This document shows positions 34,321-46,699 of a stretch of 64,000 bases of DNA, piece after piece. The position numbers and the translations under genes are program-made. The notes beneath the pieces were generated by a model. It was not told the DNA's origin, ran no database searches, and worked only from the letters and a program-made list of their open reading frames with translations. This DNA is from Neoarius graeffei. Its lineage: Eukaryota; Chordata; Actinopteri; Siluriformes; Ariidae. The first letter of the stretch is position 1; the number at the start of each line of letters is the position of its first letter. The DNA lies in NCBI RefSeq assembly GCF_027579695.1, contig NC_083577.1, positions 32,353,198 to 32,417,197 of the forward strand, read 5' to 3'.

Positions 34321-34430
34321 CACCCTGCAAAAAATGTCCTATAGAAGTTCTGTAGGAACTATGGTGTTCTATAGGATTTCAGCATGGTTCTATAGGAGAC
34401 TGTGAATTGTGTCCTACAGAACAAGAAGTT

Positions 34431-34561
34431 GGCCCTGTGATGACCTGGCGACTTGTCCAGGGTGTACCTCGCCTTTCGCCCGTAGTCAGATGGGATAGGC
34501 TCCAGCTTGCCTGCGACCCTGTAGAGCAGGATAAAGTAGCTAGAGATAATGAGATGAGATG
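34431..34561 (+). mobile_element. 5'-truncated Mermaid/Merman-like SINE, (GATGA)n tail
   Basis: Only the 3' ~130 bp is present. AGAACAAGAAGTT (34418-34430) and AGAACAAGAGGTT (34562-34574) form the target duplication, so truncation happened at insertion. Confidence 0.9.
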
Positions 34562-34599
34562 AGAACAAGAGGTTTCTATAGGCTTTTCTCAGTGTTCTA

Positions 34600-34745
34600 T
34601 CCATCCATCCATTATCTGTAGCTGCTTATCCTGTTCTACAGGGTCACAGGCAAGCTGGAGCCTATCCCAGCTGACTATGGGTGAGAGGCAGGGTACACCC
34701 TGGACAAGTCACCAGGTCATCACAGGGCTGACACATAGAGACAAA
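34600..34745 (-). mobile_element. 5'-truncated SINE, (ATGG)n tail
   Basis: 3' part of the SINE on the minus strand (TCCATCCATCCATTATCTG at the left). Target duplication not clear. Confidence 0.8.
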
Positions 34746-34975
34746 CATTTCTATGAAAACATTTTTTGTTTTCACAGAAATTTTCTATGTTCTATGGGAT
34801 AGAAAATTTCTATTAAAACTCAAGTTCTATAGGAAATCTATATTTAAACATCATTTATTGGCTTGGTGTTTTTGTGTCTACTCAAGAATATTTCCTTTAT
34901 ATGACGGTGGTGGCACCATTGTTGAGTAAATCATACTAAAGGAACTGGAGAGAGCCCAGAGGACCCCAGACCATA

Positions 34976-36617
34976 CAGTTAGGTCCATATATATTTGGAC
35001 ACTGACACAAATTTTATTTTTTTACCTGTTTACTGAAACATATTCAAGTTATCGTTATATAATGGACATAAAGTCCAGACTTTCAGCTTTCATTTGAGGG
35101 TATCCACATTAAAATTGGATGAAGGGTTTAGGAGTTTCAGCTCCTTAACATGTGCTACCCTGTTTTTAAAGGGACCAAAAGTAATTGGACAATTGACTCA
35201 AAGGCTATTTCATGGGCAGGTGTGGGCAATTCCTTCGTTATGTCATTCTCAATTAAGCAGATAAAAGGCCTGGAGTTGATTTGAGGTGTGGTGCTTGCAT
35301 TTGGAAGATTTTGCTGTGAAGAAAACATGCGGTCAAAGGAGCTCTCCATGCAGGTGAAACAAGCCAACCTTAAGCTGCGAAAACAGAAAAAACCCATCTG
35401 AGAAATTGCTACAATATTAGGAGTGGCAAAATCTACAGTTTGGTACATCCTGAGAAAGAAAGAAAGCACTGGTGAACTCATCAATGCAAAAAGACCTGGA
35501 TGCCCACAGAAGACAACAGTGGTGGATGATCGCAGAATAATTTCCATGGTGAAGAGAAACCCCTTCACAACAGCCAACCAAGTGAACAACACTCTCCAGG
35601 AAGTACGCGTATCAATATCCAAATCTACCATAAAGAGAAGACTGCATGAAAGTAAATTTTGAGGGTTCACTGCATGGTGCAAGCCACTCATAAGCCTCAA
35701 GAATAAAAAGGCTAGATTGGACTTTGCTAAAAAACATCTAAAAAAGCCAGCACAGTTCTGGAAGAACATTCTTTGTACAGATGAAACCAAGATCAACCTC
35801 TACCAGAATGATGGAAAGAAAAAAGTATGGCAAAGGTGTGGTACAGCTCATGATCCAAAGCATACCACATCATCTGTAAAACACAGTGGAGGCTGTGTGA
35901 TGGCTTGGGCATGCATGGCTGCTAGTGGCACTGGGTCACTAGTGTTTATTGATGATGTGACACAGGACAGAAGCAGCCAGATGAATTCTGAGGTATTCAG
36001 AGACATACTGTGTGCTCAAATCCAGCCAAATGCAGCCAAACTGATTGGTCGGTGTTTCATAATACAGATGGACAATGACCCAAAACATAAAGCCAAAGCA
36101 ACCAAGGAGTTTATTAAAGCAAAGAAGTGGAATATTCTTGAATGGCCAAGTCAGTCACCTGATCTCAACCCAATTGAGCATGCATTTCACTTGTTAAAGA
36201 CTAAACTTCAGACAGAAAGGCCCACAAACAAACAGCAACTGAAAACTGCTGCAGTAAAGGCTTGGCAGAGCATTAAAAAGGAGGAAACACAGCGTCTGGT
36301 GATGTCCATGAGTTCAAGACTTCAGGCAGTCATTGCCAATAAAGGGTTTTCAACCAAGTATTAGAAATGAACATTTTATTTACAATTATTTAATTTGTCC
36401 AATTACTTTTGAGTCCCTGAAATGAAGGGATTGTGTTTAAAAAATGCTTTAGTTCCTCACATTTGTATGCAATCATTTTGTTCAACCCACTGAATTAAAG
36501 CTGAAAGTCTGAACTTCAACTGCATCTGAATTGTTTTGTTCAAAATTCATTGTGGTAATGTACAGAACCAAAATTAGAAAAATGTTGTCTCTGTCCAAAT
36601 ATTTATGGACCTAACTG
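34976..36617 (+). mobile_element. Tc1-like transposon, near complete
   Basis: TA at 34974-34975 and 36618-36619 flanks inverted ends CAGTTAGGTCCATATATATT and AATATTTATGGACCTAACTG. At 1642 bp it is full length; a family distinct from the other Tc1 copies here. Confidence 0.95.
35327..36363 (+). pseudogene. Tc1 transposase with two in-frame stops
   Basis: It starts MRSKELSMQVKQANLKLRKQ. TGA codons at 35399-35401 (after KKPI) and 35660-35662 (after HESKF) are the only breaks. DNA-binding helices (TILGVAKSTVWYILRKK) and the catalytic TDETKINLY, QMDNDPKHKAK and [11 protein letters not shown] motifs are in frame. The frame ends GFSTKY. Confidence 0.92.
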
Positions 36618-36619
36618 TA

Positions 36620-37072
36620 TATGTACAGCTTGTTAGCATGCAATATGACTTGTCTTTTTGAACTTTAGGTCATAAGTATGGCTAAAATGTCATGACCATG
36701 TCATGAAATTTCAGTGCCTCAGCCAATTGGTTTCAACTTAACTCACCTGATCACCAGAATTATTTGAAGGAGGAAGTAGGAATTATTGTTAAATATAATA
36801 TGGATTTATTAACAAACAGGAGCTTATATGTAAGAGAGGCACAAAGCATGAAATTATATGTTATTAAATCAAAATAAGCAAAACAACAAAAACACAACTA
36901 AAAATCAGTTACAGTTGTAGGTTTATTTTTCTTTGGGAAAATATGGTTGTTTATTAAATGTATACATTTCGTACTACTTGAAACTTCACACCACCTGCAG
37001 TAACTGCATTTTAGTGGAAATAAACCACTGCATCTATCTTGATAAGTATAAATCCATTAGCAGGATGCACAA
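36620..37072. other. No feature recognised
   Basis: AT-rich sequence between a Tc1 element and a truncated SINE. Confidence 0.5.
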
Positions 37073-37276
37073 TCTCATCTCATCTCATTATCTGTAGCTG
37101 CTTTATCCTGTTCTACAGGGTTGCAGGCAAGCTGGAGCCTATCCCAGCTGACTATGGGCGAGAGGCGGGGTACACCCTGGACAAGTTGCCAGGTCATCAC
37201 AGGGCTGACACATAGACACAGACAACCATTCACACTCACATTCACACCTACGGTCAATTTAGAGTCACCAGTTAAC
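37073..37276 (-). mobile_element. 5'-truncated Mermaid/Merman-like SINE
   Basis: Tail (ATGAG)n at the left; it ends at CACCAGTTAAC, where the LINE begins abruptly. The SINE and the LINE meet without a spacer. Confidence 0.88.
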
Positions 37277-37293
37277 AACAAAAGAGGAGGGGA

Positions 37294-38193
37294 GTGGCAA
37301 TATATGTTGATAATAGTTTGGAATATAAAATTAATAATAAAATGACGGTAGCTGTTGATGATTGGATGGAGTGTATTACAGTAGAAATATGTTGTGAAAA
37401 AATGAAAAATATAACGGTGAGCTGTATATACAGATCGTCTGGATCAAGCATAGAAGTTTTTATAGATTGGATGGAAAGTATGTTTATAAAAACAACACAG
37501 AAGGTCATGTACATCTGTGGTGATTTTAACATCGACCTCTTAAATCATAAGAAACATAAAATGACAGAAGAGTTCATTAACTCAATGTTCAGTATGGGAC
37601 TGTATCCAACTATTACCAGACCAAGCAGGATCACTTCTCACAGCACCATTTTAATAGATAATATATTTACTAATATCCTGGTAAATAATACAGAGAGTGG
37701 ACTACTATTAACAGACATCAGTGACCACCTACCTATTTTTAATGTATATTATGGTAATTATAGCAAGAAAAAGGATACTAAAAATTATAAATATATAAGA
37801 GTGAAAACTGAAGAAACCATGATTGCACTAAAAAATGACTTAATGATACAGGACTGGAATGTAGTTTATAAAGAAAAAGATGTTGATAAAGCATATGAGG
37901 AATTTTTAATAATATTCAATGAACTATATAATAAAAATTGTCCTATAAAGAAATACAATAATATACATAAATATACAAATAGTCCGTGGGTCACCAAGGG
38001 GCTACAAAATGCCTGCAAAAAGAAAAATATATTATACAGACAATTCTTAAAGCATCGAACTATAGAGGCAGAGGAAAAATATAAAAAATATAAAAATAAA
38101 TTAACTAATATTATGAGGATATGTAAGAAAGACTATTATAACAAATTAGTGGAGAAAATAAAAACAATATTAAAGGTATATGGACTGTACTAA
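37294..38193 (+). pseudogene. LINE endonuclease domain (open frame, 5' end missing)
   Basis: Motifs include SCIYRSSGSS, ICGDFNIDLL, PTITRPSRIT, LIDNIFTN and LLTDISDHLPIF, the core of an APE endonuclease; the first block (LxETW) is lost by truncation. It is open for 299 codons. A frameshift between 38193 and 38271 separates it from RT, so the polyprotein is broken. Confidence 0.88.
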
Positions 38194-38270
38194 ATGGTAT
38201 TGTGAGAAATGGATCCAAAACTACAAATTAACCAGAGTACTACACTGAAAATGACAAGACCATAAATAAT

Positions 38271-39899
38271 ATGGAGGATGTGGTGAATGGTTTTAACCAA
38301 TTCTTTGTAAATTCGGGACCAGATTTAGCGGCAAAAATAAAGGAACCCGAGACAACACAATGTGGGGACATAGAAGATATGGGGGACAGAAATCCAAGTA
38401 CAATTTTTCTAACTGCAACTGATGATGAAGAAATTATACAAATTGTAAGAAAATGTAAAAACAAAACCTCTGCAGACTGGAATGATATAGACATGTTAAC
38501 AGTAAAGACAGTTATTGAGGGAATTGTGAAACCACTCACCCACATCTGCAATTTATCTTTTCAATCAGGTACATTTCCAGACAAAATGAAAATTGCAAAA
38601 GTAATACCATTGTTTAAAACCGGAGATAGACACGATTTCAAAAACTACAGGCCTGTTTCTTTACTCCCCCAATTCTCCAAAATACTCAAAAAACTTTTTT
38701 CAGATAGACTGGACAAATTAATTGAAAAACACAACCTCCTTACGGACAGTCAATATGGATTCAGAACGGACAGATCAACATCAATGGCACTAATGGAACT
38801 AATAGAGGAAATCACAAACTGTGTAGACAATAAAAAAATAGCAATTGGAGTATTTGTGGACCTAAAAAAAGCATTCAATACCACTGATCATAGTATATTA
38901 TTAAGTAAACTAGAAAAGTGTGGTGTTAGGGGAGTTGGGTGGAGCTGGCTGTCGAGCTATCTAAGAAACAGGCAACAGTTTGTGCAGATAGGTGACCATA
39001 AATCTGATTTCATGAACATTACATGCGGGGTACCACAGGGGTCAATATTAGGTCCGAAATTATTCATATTATATATCAATGACGTATGTAGAGTTTCGCA
39101 AGTACTGAAATTTGTTTTGTTTGCAGATGACACCAATATTTTTTGTTCCGGTGAGAATTTGCAGCAGACTTTGGAGACAATCACAACTGAAATAAATAAA
39201 CTAAAACTTTGGTTTGACAAAAATAAATTATCATTAAATCTAAGCAAAACAAAGATCATGTTGTTTGGGAGACACAAAATAGACTGTAATGTAAAATTGA
39301 TAATAGACAATACTAAGAAAGAAATGGTACAGGAAATTAAATTTCTTGGTGTGATTTTGGATCATAAAGTCTGCTGGAAACCTCATGTAGGATACATACG
39401 AGCAAAACTGGCAAAGTGCTCGGCAATTCTGTGGAAAACAAAACATATTCTTGATTGCAAATCTTTGCATACTCTATATTACTCGTTATTTTTGCCATAT
39501 CTGACTTACTGTGTCGAAGTCTGGGGAAACACATACAAAACCACTCTGCAGCCGATATGTACAATACAGAAAAGAGCAATAAGGACAATAAACAAAACAG
39601 GATACAGAGATCACACAAACTCACTATTCATAAAATCACACATGTTGAAATTTATGGATCTGGTCAAATTCAGAACAGCACAAATAATGTACAAAGTGAG
39701 AAATAATCTATTGCCAAAAAATATACAAGGAATGTTTAGTGAGAGAGAGGGGGGATATAATCTAAGGGGAGACCTAAACTTTAAAAAAACCAAAGGTTCG
39801 AACAAATATGAAAAGCATGTGCGTATCGAGCTGTGGGGTGACTTTATGGAACAGACTGGAGACAGAAATAAAACAAAGTGCAAATATAAATCTGTTTAA
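38271..39899 (+). pseudogene. LINE reverse transcriptase (open 542 codons, shifted end)
   Basis: RT blocks in order: [57 protein letters not shown] (first Asp), CGVPQGSILGPKLFILYIND, and VLFADDTNIFCSG (catalytic FADD near residue 290). The final frame is shifted near 39838; the natural end lies in another frame (KKRYKNIFKQVYGRG, stop at about 39970). Confidence 0.9.
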
Positions 39900-40117
39900 A
39901 AAAAGGTACAAAAATATTTTTAAACAAGTATATGGAAGAGGTAGTATGTTAACGGAGGATGATGAGGGATAAATCTATAAATAGAATAGGGTTGATTGTT
40001 ATATTAGAACTAACTTAGTATATGGTATATATTTATTTATGGGGATAGTTTATATATTTATATTTACAGGGATAGGTATGTAGTAGATATTTATTTTTGT
40101 AATTATATATTTATATA

Positions 40118-40976
40118 GGGCGGCATGGTGGTGTAGCGGTTAGCGCTGTCACCTCACAGCAAGAAGGTCCGGGTTCGAGCCCCATGGCCAGCGAGGGCCT
40201 TTCTGTGTGGAGTTTGTATGTTTTCCCCGTGTCCGCGTGGGTTTCCTCCGGTGTTAGGACTAGGACTGTTTTGGCCTCTAGAGGCCGCTGTTATTTCCTT
40301 TTCATGTCGTGTTTATTTTGGCCTCTAGAGGCCGCCACTGTTCCTGTGTTTTGTGTTTGTGTTAATTGCCTAATTATCTTCACCTGTGTCCTTAATTAGT
40401 TTGTCTATTTATACCCCTGAGTTCAGTCCTCTTGTCACGGAGTCTTTGTGCTATGTTTATCTCCAGTTTCCTTGGTACTGTGTTTTTTGATCTTAGCTTT
40501 TGAATTTTTGCACTTTGCTTTTCTTTTGGATTATACTCTTTGGTTTTTTTTTTTGTCTTTTGTTTTGCCCTGTATATAGTGTATATAGTTTAAATAAACC
40601 TTTTTGATTCTTTTTCTACTTCCGCCTCACGCCTCTGCATTTGAGTCATCCCCCTGGTGGCCTAGTGGGGGTTTGCTGGATTATCACACCAACGAACCAG
40701 GTTCGAATCCCAGCAAAACCCTAACATCCGGGTGCTCTGGTTTCCACCACAATCCAAAGACCTGCAGGTTAGGTTAACTGGTGACTCTAAATTGACCGTA
40801 GGTGTGAATGTGAGTGTGAATGGTTGTCTGTGTCTATGTGTCAGCCCTGTGATGACCTGGCGACTTATCCAGGGTGTACCCCGCCTTTCACCCGTAGTCA
40901 GCTGGGATAGGCTCCAGCTTGCCTGCGACCCTGTAGAAGGATAAAGTGGCTAGAGATAATGAGATGAGATGAGATT
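40118..40976 (+). mobile_element. Mermaid/Merman-like SINE split by a solo LTR
   Basis: The 5' half (head GGTGGTGTAGCGGTTAGCGC, B-box GGTTCGAGCCC) is at 40118-40251 and the 3' half at 40727-40976, ending GATGAGATGAGAT. Removing the LTR restores an ordinary SINE. Confidence 0.92.
40252..40726 (+). mobile_element. 475-bp solo LTR, TSD TCCGG
   Basis: It starts TGTTAGGAC and ends CCCTAACA. TCCGG at 40247-40251 and 40727-40731 is the 5-bp duplication typical of gypsy-type integration. AATAAA lies at about 40593. Near the end, TGGCCTAGTGG and GGTTCGAATCC resemble tRNA A- and B-boxes, and GGGTTTGCTGG can pair with CCAGCAAAACCC. No internal region remains, so LTR-LTR recombination removed it. Confidence 0.88.
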
Positions 40977-41360
40977 TATGAAGTATATATATGGTATGGA
41001 GTATACATTTATTTTTGTAATTATATATTTATATAGATATTTATGAAGTGTATATATGGTATGTAGTATATATTTATTTTTGTAATTATATATTTATATA
41101 GATATTCATGAAGTGTATATATGGTATATATTTTTATAGGTGTATTAATGTAGTTTGGATTTCGGGGTAGTTAAAAAGGGGTGGGAAATTAAAAAAGTAT
41201 TGTACTTCTTCCCACTCCTTTTTCGAACAATGTGCGGTGTTTTGTAATATCTTAGCTCTTTATTTTATTTATTTTTTTAATTTCTCATTTTCTTTCTTTT
41301 GTATGTACAAATAGTTACATACATTTTTTTTATACATGTTCGAAATAAATAAATAAATAA

Positions 41361-42118
41361 TTTAGTATGGAACGCGGGAGGTTTAAATGCGCCACATAAG
41401 CGGGCTAATGTGTTGTCACTGCTCAGTCATAAGAAGATCGATATCGCCCTTTTACAGGAAACACATTTGTTATCTCATGATTCTAAGTGCCTGGCTAATA
41501 GATTCTACCATGTCATTACATCTTCATCAGTAAATGCGAAAACTAGGGGAGTGGCAGTTTTGGCTAGACGTAATCTTCCGATCAGGGTGCTGGACATCAG
41601 GGCGGACAATGAAGGCAGAATGGTTATCGTGAAGGCAGAGCTTTTTGGACGGAAAGTCGCTCTTGTTTGGTTTATGCTCTGAACAAATTTGAGAAACATT
41701 TTTATGACTTTTTAACGTGTTATATGCTAGAACTGACACAGTATTCAATAGTAGTTGGGGCTGACATGAATGCTGTGTGGGATGTTGCTCTAGATCGTTC
41801 CCATCCAAGAGCCACAAGGGATCAAGAGTTGGCTACTGCTGCTCTACGATCTTGGGTACAAAGCCTAGGTCTTGTAGATGTTTGGCGATCAATGAATCTG
41901 ACCCTAAAAGACTATTCTTTCTTTTCTCACAGACACAACACATTTTCTAGAATAGATTTTCTTTTTTCATCCCCCCACCTTTTTCAAAGGATTGATGCAA
42001 CTTTTTTGCTTCCCATTGCTCTGTCAGACCACAAAGGTGTCTTCTATCACGCCACTTTGAAATGCTTGTCCAAACGTGTCACTAGATGGCGCTTTAACTC
42101 TTCATTATTAAAGAATGA
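41361..42118 (+). pseudogene. L1/Tx1 LINE endonuclease, one frameshift
   Basis: The first part reads HKKIDIALLQETHLLSHD, then RGVAVLARRNLPIRV; the frame shifts at about 41675. The second part has VVGADMNAVWDVALDRS, NTFSRIDFLFSS and ALSDHKGVFY, the L1-type endonuclease end. The frame is then cut by a SINE after LLKNE. Confidence 0.88.
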
Positions 42119-42236
42119 GGCGACTTGTCCAGGGTGTACCCCGCCTTTCGCCCGTAGTCAGCTGGGATAGGCTCCAGCTTGCCTGCGACCCTGTAGAACG
42201 GGATAAAGCGGCTAGAGATAATGAGATGAGATGAGA
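42119..42236 (+). mobile_element. 5'-truncated SINE inside the L1-type LINE
   Basis: Starts GCGACTTGTCCAGGGTG and ends GATGAGATGAGAT. The LINE reading LLKNE continues as FKAQFLSELDEF after it. Confidence 0.9.
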
Positions 42237-45213
42237 TTTTAAGGCGCAATTTTTATCTGAGTTGGATGAGTTCCTTTCTTTTAATGTGGGGTCAGTAGAT
42301 GATCCTAGGGTATTATGGGATGCAGTGAAAGGTTTTATCAGTACTGCTACACTTTTTAGTTCCAATTTACGTAAAACGAAATCCGCTAGATTACAAACTC
42401 TTGAAGTCGAATTTTCTAGACTAGATTTTCTTTTGCAAAATAATTATTCTTCAGACATAGAGACTAAACATGATTTTGTCAAAAAAGAAATTAATAATAT
42501 TTTGAAACAGCAATCAGAATTTTTAATACACAGAACTAGACAACGGTACTATTTTCATGGATCCAGATCCAGTCATTTACTGGCCATGAAAATTAGATCT
42601 AATGAACACTTTGCAGACATCCCCTCCATTAGATCAGCCGATGGAGTCATAACAACAGAACCCAAACAGATTAATAAAACTTTTAGTGATTTCTATTACA
42701 TTTTATACCAGTCTGAGGGACAGCTGAATAAAAATGAATGTGAGAACTATCTTAAGCAGCTAGATTTACCATCTCTGTCAGTGGAAGACTCTTTGAGCCT
42801 TGACAGCCCTTTAACGTTAGAAGAATTAGAAAAAGCGACATCGTCTATGCAGTCAAATAAATCTCCTGGGTTAGATGGAATACCTCCAGAGGTTTGTTTT
42901 ATTTTGGGAGAAATTAGGTCCTTTACTTCTTGACATGATCACAGCATCAATTAAGATAGGCGCTTTTTCAAGGGATGTCAATACCGCTCTTATTTTGCTA
43001 CTCTTAAAGAAAGGACCCCACAGACTGTGCTAGTTACAGACCTTTGAGTCTGTTGAATGCAGACCTGAAAATCTATGCTAAGTTACTTGCGCGGCGTATT
43101 GAAAAGTTTATGCCGTTTTTGGTTCATTGTGATCAGACTGGATTTATAAAGACCAGACTTGCCTCTGACAATGTTAGGTGACTTCTCCACATTATTGATG
43201 CTGCCAAAGATACAAAAGTTCCACTAGCTGTGCTGTCCCTTGATGCCATGAAGGCCTTTGATAGGCTGGAATGGTCCTTTTTGTGGTCTGTTTTAGAAAT
43301 TATGGGATTTGCCAAAGGGTTCATACACATGATTCAGGTTTTATACTCTAGCCCCTCTGCACAGGTTCTAACTGGGCAGTTCCATTCCATTCCCTGTTAC
43401 AAGGTCATCAAGACAGGGCTGCCCCTTGAGCCCTTCGCTCTTTGCCCTTTCACTCGAACCCCTGGCGCAAATGATTTGACAGTCTCCCTCCATAAACCCC
43501 ATTTCTATTTTAAACACGGAACACAAAGTAGCTCTTTTTGCGGATGATGTCTTAGTTTTTATGGAAAACCCAAGTCAGTCAATACTACATCTATTAACAG
43601 TTTGTGAGGAGTTTGGTGCTTATTCTGGATTTAGGATCAATTGGTCCAAATCTGCTCTTCTTCCTCTGAATGTCTCTGTGAAAGCACTGCCTTTCCCCAC
43701 TAATGTCCCTGTTGTCCAGCACTTTAAATATCTTAGAATTAAGATTTTTCCTTCTCTGCATCGCACTACATCTCATAATTTTTTGGAAATCCATAGAACC
43801 GTAAAAAATGATATGGATAGGTGGGCTAACCTGCCTGCCTCCCTTCAGGCCCAGTTTGCTATTGTTAAGATGAATATTTTACAGAGAATTAATTTCATCA
43901 GCTCAATGATTCCACTCTGCCCTTCCACAGATTATTGGAAGAAATTACACGCTGATATTTCCCAATTTATCTGGAACAAAAAACGTCCCAGACTTAAATT
44001 ATCCACATTACAGAGAAGTAGAGGAGATGGTGGGTTAGCAGTACCTAATTTTAAATATGATTTTTGGTCCTTTGTGCTCCGCCCTATTGTTACATGGCGT
44101 GATCCTGATATGCCGGTATCTTGGCGCGGGTTGGAGGAAAAAATGGTACAACCATGGAATTTAGTAGATGTCCTTTTTTCTAATGTCTCTGACAAACAAA
44201 CCATGCTAAGTTTTGGCCCTTTAGTCTCAAATGTGTTTCGTACATGGCGCTTAGTAGAAAAAGAATGTAAGATTTCCTGTAGATGGCATACACTTTCCCC
44301 TCTGTTCAACAACAAAGGGTTACTGATTGGAGGGAGACCTATTTCTCCATCACACTGGAGCAATAGAGGTATCCAGTACTTAAAGGATTTATACATTGAC
44401 ACCGCCCTAGGTTCCTTCCAGGATATTAGAACCTCATTCAATCTGCCAGGTTCCTCTTTCTTTTTTTACTTACAGATTAGATCAGCCATGAAAGCATATG
44501 GGGTGCCATGGCAGCAACCATTACCCACTCATCCCCTTGGCAAATTGATTTCAGTGCAAAATGGGACTAGGGGTATGGTATCTATGTTTTATAAGTTTAT
44601 TCTAGAATCCTCATACCCTGATTTGCCTTTAAATAGATTATGGAGACAAGATTATCCTGTTCTGGATCCAGAGTTTGACTGGGACGATGTTTGGGATAGT
44701 ATAAAAGAGGCGTCACGTAATCCAAACTATCAACAGATACATTTCAATTTCATACATAGAACTTATCTAACTCCTCGTAAACTTTTCTACATGAAACTGA
44801 TAGACTCCCCCTTGTGCTCCTTTTGTAATCTAAAGTGTCCTGGGACATTTTTACATATGATGTGGGATTGCCTACCAGTGGCACAGTTCTGGAATGAGGT
44901 TGCTTTGACACTGTCAGATCTAGTGGGTGAACCAGTGCCAGCGACAGTGCCTGTCCTGATGTTAAGTGACTTATCGGAACTAAACACTTCTAGACTTAAC
45001 AAGCGCATCCTCCTAACTGGCCTCACAGCTGCCAAAAGGCTAGTTGCTACAAGATGGAAACCGTTGCAGGCGCTTAATGTTAGACAATGGATCTTTACCT
45101 TTTTAGATGTTGTTTATATGGAATTGTCAACTGCCCGTATTCATGGTGCCACAGAAAAAACTCTATGCACTTGGCAGACAGCAGCGGAATACTTAAAAGG
45201 CTTATTGGGGTAA
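42237..45213 (+). pseudogene. L1/Tx1 LINE reverse transcriptase and C-terminal zinc knuckle, several frameshifts
   Basis: The linker (42262-42933) ends in NKSPGLDGIPPEV (RT block 1). Frames shift near 42930, 43015 and 43190, where FRPLSLLNADLKIYAKLLARRI-like and HCDQTGFI blocks are visible. [19 protein letters not shown] (43230) has the first Asp. [14 protein letters not shown] (43535-43580) is the catalytic block, split by a shift. The last frame is open for 550 codons (43561-45213) and contains CSFCNLKCPGTFLHMMWDC, the Cys-His knuckle typical of L1 ORF2 C-termini. Confidence 0.88.
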
Positions 45214-45469
45214 CCCTTTAGTCCCTATTGTCATTACTCCTTATGTTGTTGTTTGAAATTTTTATTTCCCCTGAAATGGTGTGTGTGCATGTGTATGGTA
45301 TGTATGTGTGTGCATGTATGTGCGTTTGTCTGTGTCTTTGTCTGTGTCTTTATCCTTGTCTGTGTGTCTAACTCATTCTTTTGTGTTTGGATGCATCCCC
45401 TTACATTCAGGCAGGCATGATTGGGGCTGCTTTTTCTTTTTTCTTTATTTATTTTTCTCTTTATTACAT

Positions 45470-45596
45470 CTCATCTCATTATCTCTAGCCACTTTATCCT
45501 GTTCTACAGGGTCGCAGGCAAGCTGGAGCCTATCCCAGCTGACTACGGGTGAAAGGCAGGGTACACCCTGGACAAGTCGCCAGGTCATCACAGGGC
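45470..45596 (-). mobile_element. 5'-truncated SINE in the LINE 3' UTR, 12-13-bp TSD
   Basis: TCTCTTTATTACA occurs at about 45458-45470 and 45597-45609 around a SINE 3' part on the minus strand. Confidence 0.9.
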
Positions 45597-45929
45597 TCTC
45601 TTTATTACATGTTATTTGTTTGTGCTAGTTTTATGCTGGGTGGGTAGGGGTCATTGTTTTATTTAAGTCTTCAAGTTGTGCTATATTTGACTTTGAATTT
45701 GGATGCTTACTTCTGTAATAAATTAATGACCTCACACTTTTCTTGCCCACTCTCCTTTGTATTTTTGTAAATTTGATGTGTATCTTCTCAATAAATATTT
45801 GATCACAAAAAAAACTATCATTTTTATTTATGTTAATATAGGGAGAGTTAAGAAAAAAAAGAAACAAAAAAAGGACTAAAATGTTACATAGTTCCTTTTG
45901 TGCTATAGTGGTCAGATGTTTCATATGAA

Positions 45930-46557
<628 letters not shown>

Positions 46558-46559
46558 TA

Positions 46560-46698
46560 CTACAGGGTTGCAGCCAAGCTGGAGCCTATCCCAGCTGACT
46601 ACGGGCGAAAGGCAGGGTACACCCTGGACAAGTCGCCAGGTCATCACAGGGCTGACACATAGACACAGACAACCATTCACACTCACATTCACACCTAT
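46560..46698 (-). mobile_element. SINE fragment, both ends missing
   Basis: Central part of a Mermaid/Merman-like SINE (TACAGGGTTGCAGCCAAGCT to TTCACACCTA), directly beside the MITE. The MITE may have inserted into this SINE's tail. Confidence 0.85.
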
Positions 46699-46699
46699 T

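Larger units (their letters stand above)
34325..34850. repeat. Region rich in TTCTATAGG-type motifs, split by two SINE pieces
   Basis: The motif TTCTATAGG and close variants occur many times on both sides of the two SINE fragments. No frame is present. The element class is unknown. Confidence 0.45.
40074..41110. repeat. ~65-bp tandem repeats in the LINE 3' UTR
   Basis: TATTTTTGTAATTATATATT with GAAGTGTATATATGGTATG recurs about four times (from 40074, then 40976, 41036 and 41102), with the SINE inserted in the array. Confidence 0.75.
37277..41360 (+). mobile_element. Jockey-group LINE, 5'-truncated, with (AAATA)n-like tail
   Basis: Endonuclease and RT frames are followed by a long AT-rich 3' UTR that ends GAAATAAATAAATAAATAA at about 41340-41360. 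The exact clade (Crack, Daphne or CR1 relatives) cannot be settled by eye. A SINE with a solo LTR inside it interrupts the 3' UTR. Confidence 0.8.
41361..45815 (+). mobile_element. L1/Tx1-type LINE, 5'-truncated
   Basis: Endonuclease, RT and C-terminal zinc knuckle are in order, followed by ~600 bp of 3' UTR and an A-rich end (CACAAAAAAAAC at about 45806). It begins directly after the tail of the preceding LINE. SINE pieces interrupt it at 42119 and 45470. Confidence 0.85.

Noticed and set aside
35155..35796. 213-codon minus-strand frame
   Set aside because: Antisense to a Tc1 transposase with clear motifs on the plus strand.
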